Shown piece by piece: positions 42,651 to 54,609 of a stretch of 64,000 nucleotides of DNA. The notes below the pieces were generated by a model. The model ran no database searches. It was not told the DNA's origin and was given only the letters and a program-made list of their open reading frames with translations. Made by a program: the position numbers and the translations under genes. The DNA is from Ampullaceana balthica. Its lineage: Eukaryota > Mollusca > Gastropoda > Lymnaeidae. Location: assembly GCA_944989445.1 (NCBI GenBank), contig CALYLW010000314.1, positions 146,124 through 210,123 of the forward strand, written 5' to 3'. Every line of letters starts with the position of its first letter. Within the stretch, counting starts at the first letter, position 1.

Positions 42651-45600
42651 TCTCTCTACTTTTAGATCTCAGTACATATTTTGTCTCTATAAGTGCTTGC
42701 TACTTAAATCTCTCTACTTTTAGATCTCAGTACATATTTTGTCTCTATAAGTGCTTGCTACTTAAATCTCTCTACTTTTAGATCTCAGTACATATTTTGT
42801 CTCTATAAGTGCTTGCTACTTAAATCTCTCTACTTTTAGATCTCAGTACATATTTTGTCTCTATAAGTGCTTGCTACTTAAATCTCTCTACTTTTAGATC
42901 TCAGTACATATTTTGTCTCTATAAGTGCTTGCTACTTAAATCTCTCTACTTTTAGATCTCAGTACATATTTTGTCTCTATAAGTGCTTGCTACTTAAATC
43001 TCTCTACTTTTAGATCTCAGTACATATTTTGTCTCTATAAGTGCTTGCTACTTAAATCTCTCTACTTTTAGATCTCAGTACATATTTTGTCTCTATAAGT
43101 GCTTGCTACTTAAATCTCTCTACTTTTAGATCTCAGTACATATTTTGTCTCTATAAGTGCTTGCTACTTAAATCTCTCTACTTTTAGATCTCAGTACATA
43201 TTTTGTCTCTATAAGTGCTTGCTACTTAAATCTCTCTACTTTTAGATCTCAGTACATATTTTGTCTCTATAAGTGCTTGCTACTTAAATCTCTCTACTTT
43301 TAGATCTCAGTACATATTTTGTCTCTATAAGTGCTTGCTACTTAAATCTCTCTACTTTTAGATCTCAGTACATATTTTGTCTCTATAAGTGCTTGCTACT
43401 TAAATCTCTCTACTTTTAGATCTCAGTACATATTTTGTCTCTATAAGTGCTTGCTACTTAAATCTCTCTACTTTTAGATCTCAGTACATATTTTGTCTCT
43501 ATAAGTGCTTGCTACTTAAATCTCTCTACTTTTAGATCTCAGTACATATTTTGTCTCTATAAGTGCTTGCTACTTAAATCTCTCTACTTTTAGATCTCAG
43601 TACATATTTTGTCTCTATAAGTGCTTGCTACTTAAATCTCTCTACTTTTAGATCTCAGTACATATTTTGTCTCTATAAGTGCTTGCTACTTAAATCTCTC
43701 TACTTTTAGATCTCAGTACATATTTTGTCTCTATAAGTGCTTGCTACTTAAATCTCTCTACTTTTAGATCTCAGTACATATTTTGTCTCTATAAGTGCTT
43801 GCTACTTAAATCTCTCTACTTTTAGATCTCAGTACATATTTTGTCTCTATAAGTGCTTGCTACTTAAATCTCTCTACTTTTAGATCTCAGTACATATTTT
43901 GTCTCTATAAGTGCTTGCTACTTAAATCTCTCTACTTTTAGATCTCAGTACATATTTTGTCTCTATAAGTGCTTGCTACTTAAATCTCTCTACTTTTAGA
44001 TCTCAGTACATATTTTGTCTCTATAAGTGCTTGCTACTTAAATCTCTCTACTTTTAGATCTCAGTACATATTTTGTCTCTATAAGTGCTTGCTACTTAAA
44101 TCTCTCTACTTTTAGATCTCAGTACATATTTTGTCTCTATAAGTGCTTGCTACTTAAATCTCTCTACTTTTAGATCTCAGTACATATTTTGTCTCTATAA
44201 GTGCTTGCTACTTAAATCTCTCTACTTTTAGATCTCAGTACATATTTTGTCTCTATAAGTGCTTGCTACTTAAATCTCTCTACTTTTAGATCTCAGTACA
44301 TATTTTGTCTCTATAAGTGCTTGCTACTTAAATCTCTCTACTTTTAGATCTCAGTACATATTTTGTCTCTATAAGTGCTTGCTACTTAAATCTCTCTACT
44401 TTTAGATCTCAGTACATATTTTGTCTCTATAAGTGCTTGCTACTTAAATCTCTCTACTTTTAGATCTCAGTACATATTTTGTCTCTATAAGTGCTTGCTA
44501 CTTAAATCTCTCTACTTTTAGATCTCAGTACATATTTTGTCTCTATAAGTGCTTGCTACTTAAATCTCTCTACTTTTAGATCTCAGTACATATTTTGTCT
44601 CTATAAGTGCTTGCTACTTAAATCTCTCTACTTTTAGATCTCAGTACATATTTTGTCTCTATAAGTGCTTGCTACTTAAATCTCTCTACTTTTAGATCTC
44701 AGTACATATTTTGTCTCTATAAGTGCTTGCTACTTAAATCTCTCTACTTTTAGATCTCAGTACATATTTTGTCTCTATAAGTGCTTGCTACTTAAATCTC
44801 TCTACTTTTAGATCTCAGTACATATTTTGTCTCTATAAGTGCTTGCTACTTAAATCTCTCTACTTTTAGATCTCAGTACATATTTTGTCTCTATAAGTGC
44901 TTGCTACTTAAATCTCTCTACTTTTAGATCTCAGTACATATTTTGTCTCTATAAGTGCTTGCTACTTAAATCTCTCTACTTTTAGATCTCAGTACATATT
45001 TTGTCTCTATAAGTGCTTGCTACTTAAATCTCTCTACTTTTAGATCTCAGTACATATTTTGTCTCTATAAGTGCTTGCTACTTAAATCTCTCTACTTTTA
45101 GATCTCAGTACATATTTTGTCTCTATAAGTGCTTGCTACTTAAATCTCTCTACTTTTAGATCTCAGTACATATTTTGTCTCTATAAGTGCTTGCTACTTA
45201 AATCTCTCTACTTTTAGATCTCAGTACATATTTTGTCTCTATAAGTGCTTGCTACTTAAATCTCTCTACTTTTAGATCTCAGTACATATTTTGTCTCTAT
45301 AAGTGCTTGCTACTTAAATCTCTCTACTTTTAGATCTCAGTACATATTTTGTCTCTATAAGTGCTTGCTACTTAAATCTCTCTACTTTTAGATCTCAGTA
45401 CATATTTTGTCTCTATAAGTGCTTGCTACTTAAATCTCTCTACTTTTAGATCTCAGTACATATTTTGTCTCTATAAGTGCTTGCTACTTAAATCTCTCTA
45501 CTTTTAGATCTCAGTACATATTTTGTCTCTATAAGTGCTTGCTACTTAAATCTCTCTACTTTTAGATCTCAGTACATATTTTGTCTCTATAAGTGCTTGC

Positions 45601-46188
45601 TACTTAAATCTCTCTACTTTTAGATCTCAGTACATATTTTGTCTCTATAAGTGCTTGCTACTTAAATCTCTCTACTTTTAGATCTCAGTACATATTTTGT
45701 CTCTATAAGTGCTTGCTACTTAAATCTCTCTACTTTTAGATCTCAGTACATATTTTGTCTCTATAAGTGCTTGCTACTTAAATCTCTCTACTTTTAGATC
45801 TCAGTACATATTTTGTCTCTATAAGTGCTTGCTACTTAAATCTCTCTACTTTTAGATCTCAGTACATATTTTGTCTCTATAAGTGCTTGCTACTTAAATC
45901 TCTCTACTTTTAGATCTCAGTACATATTTTGTCTCTATAAGTGCTTGCTACTTAAATCTCTCTACTTTTAGATCTCAGTACATATTTTGTCTCTATAAGT
46001 GCTTGCTACTTAAATCTCTCTACTTTTAGATCTCAGTACATATTTTGTCTCTATAAGTGCTTGCTACTTAAATCTCTCTACTTTTAGATCTCAGTACATA
46101 TTTTGTCTCTATAAGTGCTTGCTACTTAAATCTCTCTACTTTTAGATCTCAGTACATATTTTGTCTCTATAAGTGCTTGCTACTTAAA
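42651..46188. repeat. 58-bp satellite, 61 apparently identical units
   Basis: The unit is TCTCTCTACTTTTAGATCTC, then AGTACATATTTTGTCTCTAT, then AAGTGCTTGCTACTTAAA. The AGATCTC anchor recurs at exact 58-bp steps from 42664 to 46144, and 3538 bp is exactly 61 units. I noticed no variant unit. Stops in several frames rule out a long protein. The right end abuts an R1 repeat. Such uniformity means very recent amplification or ongoing homogenisation. Confidence 0.96.
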
Positions 46189-46189
46189 T

Positions 46190-46945
46190 TCTATTTTTAA
46201 ATCCCTCATATAAACTTCTCCGTCTTGTCTCTCTGTCTCTCTGTCTCTCTGTCTCTCTCTCTCTTTCAGTGTGTCGTGGTCCAGCCCATCCGCGGAAATA
46301 CAAAAGTATAAAATGACTAACTTCCCATAATCCTATCGAGTTGTAAATTTGCACATAGACTTGTGTTACCTAAAAAGGCATTGTCTCAAAATTTCAGATC
46401 GATCGAATGTACCGTAATTAAATTAATGAATTTTTAGTTTATCTCTATGTATCTCTATGTATCTCTATGTAGCCGTCTGCTATGGTTGACCTCCATGGGT
46501 CACTGGAGTTCGCTCCAGTAAGTAATGACCACATCCATGTGAAGAGCTCAAGGGAAGAAACGGCTATGTCACATTTTTGTAGTTTTGGGATATTCAAGTT
46601 TTAAAGTTCAAAATTATACAGATTTCTTATAAATTAACTAAATAGATTTGAATTTTTAATAGGGCCAGAGAAATTATTTTTTCATAAAACTTCTTTCAGC
46701 GCATTTTATTTTTGATCCTCTATCAGATACAGGGGGTAACTAAAAAATGTCAGAAATGTCCATTAGCCGTTTCTTCCCTTGAGATCTTCATGTGTTTCAG
46801 CAAGGGGAATTCAGTCACTTTCAGTCTGTAAATGTTATGCTAGTGTGTCGCGCGGTGCGTATTATATTGAACATAATCATTACTTTTAGTTATGTCTCAT
46901 ATATAAGGGATTATAGTAAAAAAACATTGTCTTTACGTGTTTTTT
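46190..46945 (-). repeat. Interspersed repeat family R1, copy 3 (inverted, interrupted)
   Basis: Its reverse complement begins CTATAATCCCTTATATATGAG and runs to a CAGA-type microsatellite and ATATGAGGGATTT, as in 990-2085. It is more diverged. The middle is interrupted by a segment (about 46465-46800) bounded by a long inverted repeat. Confidence 0.65.
46503..46792. repeat. Inverted-repeat insert with TTCG hairpin
   Basis: Arms at 46536-46566 and 46764-46792 share CTCAAGGGAAGAAACGGCTA in inverted orientation, separated by about 200 bp of AT-rich DNA. Just outside the left arm is a perfect hairpin, ACTGGAG-TTCG-CTCCAGT (46502-46519). It looks like a small fold-back element. No coding frame. 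Confidence 0.7.
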
Positions 46946-47279
46946 TTTATTATTGGCTCCAATTTTGAAGTATTGTTCTAAATATTTTGTTATTGAAAAA
47001 GGACATGCATTTTCTTTCCCCCAAAAAAATTTCATTATTTTTTTTCCATTAAAGGCCTTAATGTTTCTGTTATCAATTTCTTCCCTTTTTTGTTGTTGTT
47101 GTTGTAAGAGAGTTTCAATGGTCTAATTCTATTTTTTTTTCTTGCCATAAATTACTAGTTATTTACTATCAGAGGTTAATAAAGAGTTTATTTGCATTTG
47201 GAGCTAACTGTGTTAATTGCAATAAAGCGTGGAACAAGAAATTCGACTCACTCTTACAGGGAAATTAAAAAAAAATCTG

Positions 47280-47520
47280 CTGCAAATTACCCTCAACACA
47301 GATAAAAAGTTACTCAAATTACCTCAACACAGATAAAAAGTTACTCAAATTACCTCAACACAGATAAAAAGTTACTCAAATTACCTCAACACAGATAAAA
47401 AGTTACTCACATTACCTCAACACAGATAAAAAGTTACTCAAATTACCTCAACACAGATAAAAAGTTACTCAAATTACCTCAACACAGATAAAAAGTTACT
47501 CAAATTACCTCAACACAGAA
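47280..47520. repeat. 31-bp minisatellite, about 8 units
   Basis: The unit is CAAATTACCTCAACACAGAT plus AAAAAGTTACT. Only one C-for-A change was noticed. Confidence 0.93.
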
Positions 47521-48804
47521 CATAAAAAAAAAGATTTATTTTATGGACTGGTGAAAAGAAGTCCTTTATTCACATGGTACACGCCTAGCAAAAATAACAA
47601 ACCGTGTGGTAGAACATTCACTCTAACATTAAAAGAAAAAGTAAGATCTAAAGATAACGAACCTCCCACACAGTTTTACGAATATTTGAAGTCACTGTCG
47701 CCAATCTTTTGCAGCCAGAAATTTTCCTTTTGCAAGGTCAAGTTTTCACAATGGCAGAGAACTGTTCACGTGACGTACAGAGGTATGGCGAATTGGTGAA
47801 GCCACTCCGGACGGTCAAGATTTGCGCAGCTTACCACCTCTCATAAGCTGTCTGCAATACAAAAAACTACATCCCCTCACATCCCTCCCCATCCCCCATT
47901 CTTGCTCCGTTCTCCAGTGTCAAAATGTATAAGAAATCTAACCTTAAATCGTGTTTTTATATGGCCAATGAAACATTAATTAGTTTTTGGAAAAAAAAAC
48001 ACAAAGAAACGAAATAACACTTGTAGAAAACGAAGACAAATGTTTCAAGGAACGGGGCGCTCATTTTTTTCAACATTTATCATGCAAAATTTCCTCTTAT
48101 GTCGACCTCGTGTCGGACAAGTTGGTTCGAAAGAACGTCCCGACCTTTCAAGATTAGCCGGACTCCTAGATCGATGGAACACTCATTGCTGGACAGCAGA
48201 CGTGGACAAAATTAGTCTCTCGTCTTGCCAGACAGGCGACCCGGCAGCACAAGGGGCCGAAAGGGGAAACGGCTAATGGGAGATTGTTGCTATTTTACGC
48301 ACCACAAAAGGATGCTTGTGGTTTTTCCTTTCTTTGCAACACCGGCTCTTCTATTTTCTCTACACAATCTGTCACTCTCAGCTCTTCTGTTACTCCTCCT
48401 ACCTCTTCTGCCACTCCCACCTCGCCGCCTGTCACTCTTGCCTCTTATGTAATTGATAACTCTTCTTTTACTTCTACCACTTCTTCTGTCACTGCCACTA
48501 CTTATGTCATCTCAATATTTAGCCAAATAAATAAAAATTATAATTCAATTTTTTATTCATGTTAATTAGAACGGATTTCTCTACATTTGTTAATTTTTTT
48601 CATTTAATTAAATAATCCCATCATTTATATTTCTTTTCATTCTTCTCTGTGTAATTTTCCCATACCATTGTTTCATTATATAAGTAAATCTCTCTTATTG
48701 TCATTCTTAAACCCCCTCTCTCTCTTTATCTCCCCCTCCCTCTCTCCCTCACCCTTCCTCTCCTTCCCCCTCTCTCCCTCCCTCCCTCCCTCCCTCTATC
48801 TCTA

Positions 48805-48835
<31 letters not shown>

Positions 48836-49840
48836 CATTTCCATCTGTTGTTGATATTGAAAACGATCCACACCCACATAGGTATAACAATGAATCACTT
48901 TGTTCAGGCACTCTCTGATGACTGCCAGGAAAATTCTAGAAGCACATTCATTCTAGACCGTAAAAAGTAAGCGTTGTGTGAGTAAAAACGTCACTTTCCC
49001 AATAGCTGTGTAAATTTGAGACGCAATTATTTCATCTTGTCAATACCACAAGACATCTCATGAAAGGTTCGAGGGTACGTTGGGGGTGGGGGGAGGAGGT
49101 GGTGGAGAAGAATAAAAGCTGTGGTAAAGTGGGGGTGGGGGCGGTTGGTGAGCTGCTGAAGGGGAATGTGTGTTGTTGAAATGGTGGTTGTTGGGGAAAG
49201 ATGGGTGGGGGGGGTCTAAGTCTCCGAGATACTAGTAGTGATGACAGGATTGTGCTGGTATGATACAAACCGAAGTGGGGGGACGGAGATGGCAATAAAA
49301 AGGATTGAAATGAAAAACGAGTACAAATTGATCAAATACAAGACGTTCTTATTTTATTTATTTAATAAAAAAATATTTTAATCCCAGGATAAGAAAAAAG
49401 TGATAGCAGAAAACGAAAGAAAGCAAAGTAGATGTTGGCAGGGTACGAAATAGAAAGTTCCAACAGACAAATAAAGAAATGGTAAGTTGCAACATACAAA
49501 TAAGGCAAATGTAAAAGGGACTAAATCGGAGATTAAAGTGATAAAATTACAATTATCTTTCGAGTTATAGATTCTAAAGAGAATAAAACTCATAACTAAC
49601 AATTTTTTAATGTTTTTAAAAAGTATAAATTGCATGATTCGGCCGCTAAGTATTTTTCATAAGGTAATTACAATCATTATTTAAAAAAGGAAAGTAATTT
49701 TTAGAAATATTTCTTGGAAAAGTGAAACAAAAGATGATTTCTGACCTTTTCGTTATGACAAACGAGTATGGGATAAAACCTTGACTGGACCACTGACCAT
49801 GAGATGTAGTTCGTGTGTTTCTGGCAGGACAAGTAACGCA
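47521..49840. other. No recognisable gene; CT- and G-rich tracts
   Basis: 48710-48838 is a pyrimidine tract (CCCT, CT). 49078-49215 is strongly G-rich on the plus strand. Short frames (for example 47551-47799, 48040-48276) have no conserved domain. Nothing indicates an expressed gene. Confidence 0.5.
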
Positions 49841-49850
49841 TGTAGGACAT

Positions 49851-50128
49851 CTTATCTTATCTATACAGACGATCCTTCTATGCAGAAGATAGTTGCGTCC
49901 ACAGACCATGACAGATGATCTGTTGGCAAGTGATGCAGCATTCACAGGCCACGGCTTTGTGGGTTCCACTCATTACCCAGCCGCCTAACTACAGTGTTAG
50001 GTACCCATTCGGAGCGGGGTGACTCAGGGACGCCCTAGGCCCCGGGAACAAACCCTTGCCTTCACACGGATTCGAACCCGTGACCATCGGTACGACAGTC
50101 CAGTGCGCTGCCACTCGACCACCGCGTC
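49851..50128 (-). mobile_element. tRNA-derived SINE with LINE-like tail
   Basis: Read on the minus strand: a tRNA-like head with an A box (GTGGTCGAGTGGCAGCGC, plus 50100-50121) and a perfect B box GGGTTCGAATCC (plus 50068-50079), a body of about 160 bp, and a tail GGACGCAACTATCTTCTGCA then (GATAA)n. The tail matches the end of the LINE at 36864. Direct repeats TAGGACAT flank it (49843-49850 and 50129-50136). The body is reminiscent of conserved central domains of mollusc SINEs, but I cannot name it. Confidence 0.88.
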
Positions 50129-50136
50129 TAGGACAT

Positions 50137-50573
50137 GCAGCAAAGGTAGGCGGTGGTCTAGCGAATGGATCTCTTTTTTTTCACTGAGCCCCTTTAGCTG
50201 TTTTGTTATTTCTTTTATTTGTATGCGTGTGTGTTATTCTTTCTCATTAATTTTGTTACTTGTGTGAATTCGTGAGTGTGTGTTTTAGTTTGCTGACCAC
50301 TGGACGACTTTCATAGCTCTTCCTTTATATTTCTTCGGACAAAGTGTACAAGTGTGGAACATAAATAGATTGTTATACGTACTGAACCAGCTAAACCAGC
50401 TTATAGTACAATCAAGGTACAAAGAGATGCAACCACAGTCTGGCTAATGATTGGAGCACACTTTAATTGTAAAAAGTTGACTGCCTTCCGTCTTCGCTGT
50501 TTTAAACGACCAATTTCTGTGGAGCATTATATCAATACTCAAAACACTGAATGGGCGGAGCTGTTTATCTGTC
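50137..50573. other. No recognisable gene
   Basis: Unique sequence between the SINE and a minisatellite. Confidence 0.45.
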
Positions 50574-50577
50574 ACTT

Positions 50578-51310
50578 CGGCGAAGCTCTTTCTATATCAT
50601 GTTGGTGAAGCTCTTTCTATATCATGTTGGTGAAGCTCTTTCTATATCATGTTGGTGAAGCTCTTTCTATATCATGTTGGTTAAGCTCTTTCTATATCAT
50701 GTTGGTGAAGCTCTTTCTATATCATGTTGGTGAAGCTCTGTCTATATCATGTTGGTGAAGCTCTTTCTATATCATGTTGGTGAAGCTCTTTCTATATCAT
50801 GTTGGTGAAGCTCTTTCTATATCATGTTGGTGAAGCTCTTTCTATATAATGTTGATGAAGCCCTTTCTATATCATTTTGGTGAAGCTCTTTCTATATCAT
50901 TTTGGCGAAGCTCTTTCTATATCATGTTGGTGAAGCTCTTTCTATATCATGTTGGTGAAGCTCTTTCTATATCATGTTGGTGAAGCTCTTTCTATATCAT
51001 GTTGGTTAAGCTCTTTCTATATCATGTTGGTGAAGCTCTATCTATATCATGTTGGTGAAGCTCTATCTATATCATGTTGGTGAAGCTCTTTCTATATCAT
51101 GTAGGTGAAGCTCTTTCTGTATCATGTTGGTGAATCTCTTTCTATATCATGTTGATGAAGCTCTTTCTATATCATTTTGGTGAAGCTCTTTCTATATCAT
51201 TTTGGTGAAGCTCTTTCTATATCATTTTTGTTAAACTATTTCTATCTCATTTTGACAAAGCTCTTTCTATATCATGTTGGTGAAGCTCTTTCTATATAAT
51301 TTTTGCGAAA
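50578..51310. repeat. 25-bp minisatellite, about 29 units
   Basis: The unit is CTCTTTCTATATCATGTTGG plus TGAAG. Point variants (TTAAG, ATTTTGG, CTCTATC) rise toward the right end, so the array decays into 51310-51440. Confidence 0.93.
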
Positions 51311-51439
51311 CTATTTCTAAATCATTTTTTTTAACGGTTACTATGTGCTTTTGGGGAAGTTTTTTTCTATGTCATTTAATGAAGCTGTTTCTACATCATT
51401 TTGGAGAAGGTGTTTTTTTAAATTCATTTTGGATAACCT

Positions 51440-52580
51440 GTTTCTCTATCCGTTTTTAAAGCCTTTTCACTACAAACTGGGTGAACTCGTCACTACGAAC
51501 TAGATTAAATCGTGACTGAGTCACTGAGGGGGCTTCACATGGAATTGCCAAATTACATGAACAAAATTTTTTTAAATATTTTTAATCATTTTTAAGTAAG
51601 CCTTTTATTTTTATCAAAGATGAACTTGAAATTAGAAAATATATGAACATTCCTCAAACTTCAATTACAAATGAAACATACGTGCAGTTCTAATGATGAA
51701 GTGGGTTTAGATATATAATTAAAAGTGAAGTAAATATGTGGTGTACATTTGTGAGAGTCACCTCTGCAAATAATTTACGTAAAGGATTTTAAGAAGTTCT
51801 AAGTAAAAACTTTAGAGTGCATCAGTGATATGCTTTTAAAACAGTTTTTTTTTAATTTTTAATTATTTATTTTTTTAATAATAATTTTTAAATTATGTGT
51901 ATTATAGTATTTAACAAAAGCTCACATCTTTAAAATGTTTAGGCAACTCCATATGGATAAACATTTATATTTTAAACATGACTGAGAATGCCTAAACTCA
52001 ATTACCTACCATTTGTTCACTAAATCGGACTGTGTATTTTAATCAACCGAGAACATCGGAAGATAAAGAGAGACCAAAATATTTTGTAGGATTTTTTTTT
52101 GAGGGGAGTGGGAGGTGTTTGGAGGAGGTTGATTGTTTGTTTATATTTTATATTGTTTTGATTGGATAATTTAATTTAATTGTATTGACGGGGCCTTCAA
52201 AATAAAATGTTGTTAATACACCATTAAATGATTATAAAGTCAGTGAATTAAAATTTTAAATTATTAGAATGATTTATAAAATCAAGAGCACCATTGAGCT
52301 TGTTTGTCTGCAAGGAGATGGTTCCATCTGTGGTTAAATGAGACAATGAAACCCGAAATGTGTTGCTTACGTCCAGTTAATTATAAAAATATTTTTTTAT
52401 TGTTTTAGTTGCTGTCACTGCAAAAAACCTCGGTTCAAACAGACCGCCGTTATTTACAATCTCCAGCGGTTGATCTTCTTCTTGCACATACATGCTACGT
52501 TCGCTGGTTTGTTGACAAATGGCTCACGGATCCATTCGTTCGTTGGTCTAAAATGGCTGGCAAGTAGCACTCGAACTCTC
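51440..52580. other. No recognisable gene
   Basis: Very AT-rich DNA. Short frames only. Confidence 0.45.
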
Positions 52581-52589
52581 TTAAAAGTA

Positions 52590-52830
52590 AAAACAGGTGA
52601 TCGTGCACGAACTGGGAGAATGAATGATAAGTCAAACAGGTGATTGCACACCAACTGGGAGAATGAATGATAAGTCAAACAGGTGATCTTGCACGAACTG
52701 GGAGAATGAATGATAAGTCAGACAGGTGATCGCACACCAACTGGAAGAATGAATGATAAGTCAGACAGGTGATCGCACACCAACTGGGAGAATGAATGAT
52801 AAGTCAGACAGGTGATCTTGCACCAACTGG
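52590..52830. repeat. 43-bp minisatellite, about 6 units
   Basis: The unit contains CAGGTGATCGCACACCAACT followed by GGGAGAATGAATGATAAGTCAGA. Two alternating variants (CTTGCACGAACT and CGCACACCAACT) suggest a higher-order dimer. Confidence 0.88.
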
Positions 52831-52849
52831 AAGAGCGAATGCTCAGACG

Positions 52850-53943
52850 TAGTCAAGCCTAAAATCCCCGCTAATATTTGAAACATCTCCAAAATATCTC
52901 AGGTCACTCACCGTCCCCAGTTTTGCTTTAAATGCATCTACTTTTTCTAACAATTTGATAATCAACAGTTGTCATTTTGCCCTAAAGGAACATATTCTCT
53001 TCATTGAGCAAGCTGAATATGTCACAATGGTAAGCCAGTTTTGTGACATATATCTTGTCACTGAAATGTGCTGCCAGCGGTGACTTCTTTTCTGAAATAA
53101 ATCTTTGCAAATGCTTTTGTTATTTTAATACTCTGGTTAGCGATTTTTATCTGGATAACCATTTTATTTCTATGTATAAGAGAAGACATATGTGATCTGC
53201 TTCCATCTTTTCACCAAACTGCTCAAACAGGCGTGAGTTAATGGAGTGTGCTTTGCTTGAGTAAATAAGTTTAACGACATCGATCAATACACTTTTAAAT
53301 TCTGGTTACATATTTCGGTTTGCCATCATTTCCCTGTGAATGATACAATGCCTAAATTCACACTCAGGTGCAACCTACTTAACCCTAGCAGTGAACCAGT
53401 CACTCGACCAGTAATGGCAGCAGCTCAGTCTGTGCATATGCCGAGACAAAAGGACCATTTTATTTGTCCTGATATATAACCACCCAGTGACTTGAAAAGT
53501 TCTGCTTCTGTGTTGTTGGTTGGCAAAGATAGGGCACATAAAAAATCTTCATGCACATCCTCCTGCTTAAGATAATGCACATAAACAATGTGCCGAAAAG
53601 GCACATAAGCTATAGAGTATATCTATTTTTTTAAAAAGCCTCTCCTAGAAGTTCATGGGCAAATATCTTCACTGGAGGGCAAGATTAATTCTTCACTGAT
53701 AGTGAATGGCTTTTTAGTCTTAGCAATACGGTTGATAAACACATATGGGCTTAGTCTGTCCTTCGTGTTCCAGTTATTTTTGTTGTATGTTGCTATTTTT
53801 TCAAAATAATCTAAGGATTTGTCTTTTGAAAATCTTAATTCCAAGAAAAAAAACGGACATAATTTTATGTTTCTCGGTTGGCCCAGTACCATTTGCTCCA
53901 TGGACCGGTACCAGTCCGTGGCCTGGAGGTTTGGGACCAGTGA
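52850..53943 (-). mobile_element. Decayed hAT element hAT-3, minus strand
   Basis: The 5' end on the minus strand is CACTGGTCCCAAACCTCCAG (plus 53924-53943) followed by GGCCACGGACTGGTACC, a typical hAT terminus. The transposase remnant below runs to about 53100. I did not find the other terminus, so the left limit is approximate. Confidence 0.72.
53080..53860 (-). pseudogene. hAT transposase pseudogene (SCAND3/EPM2AIP1-like)
   Basis: Minus-strand pieces: LRFSKDKSLDYFEK, VFINRIAKTKKPFTISEELI and LPSSEDIC (about 53650-53830). After a gap in the middle come DVHEDFLCALSLPT, LFKSLGGYISGQIKWSFCLG and ICTD (about 53420-53580), then an internal stop and weak traces of the region that precedes the W..LS motif. 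The open frame 53653-54021 runs out through the terminal repeat, so its first ~50 residues are not transposase. At least one stop and several frame changes are present. Confidence 0.78.
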
Positions 53944-53944
53944 T

Positions 53945-54609
53945 TCATCCCTTGCTTTCATCTCTGACAATTTTTCTTTAGGAAGCCCATGGATCCATTC
54001 ACCACTGCGGCCTGCATTCATGACACATTCCGAAACGTGTTTATCGTCCTTAAACTATCGATTAGTTTGATCCCGAAGCGATGATGAATTGGTTTAATGT
54101 CTGTTGTTTACAAATTATAAAAATTCAAAAAAATTAGAATAACTCCCAGATTATTGACGTGCTTTAAGCACAGGGTTTACCCCACTTGTCGGTCACGTTG
54201 ACTTAAATGCACTAACTGTACCACCAATTACATAGCAATATTATTGAGCGGCGTAACGTTGGTTTCTGCCACCTGGGACAGATGCCAAGTTCCTTCCCCC
54301 CCCCTTTTCCCCTATAAATTATGGGTACACTGTGGTCGAGCGGTAGAATGGTATGAAATATTTCTACTATGGTATAAATAAACTTTCTTCATTTAAATTT
54401 TAAGTTTTTTAGTGCAAGGTGTATGTCTATATTATTGAAATAAATGTATATATGTTTGAACTTTTCCAACCCAAGTGCATGCATTAATAGTATTAACAAT
54501 TCATTGTTAGCAAAACACATTGTATTACCCATTCTCCCGGGACGTTTACTTATATCGTTGAAGTCCCTGATTGTTGTCTAAAATTGTTTGGTTGTAGTAA
54601 TGTATAAGG
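53945..54609. other. No recognisable gene
   Basis: Unique AT-rich sequence between two hAT remnants. A C/T run lies at 54293-54312. Confidence 0.45.

Noticed and set aside
42651..46188. CRISPR-like array
   Set aside because: Units are contiguous 58-bp repeats with no variable spacers, and the genome is eukaryotic.
53653..54021. Single 122-residue protein on the minus strand
   Set aside because: It fuses transposon flank, terminal repeat and a transposase fragment; the ATG lies outside the hAT.
54310..54350. Possible tRNA-like box A (GTGGTCGAGCGGTAG)
   Set aside because: No box B or cloverleaf follows within the expected distance.
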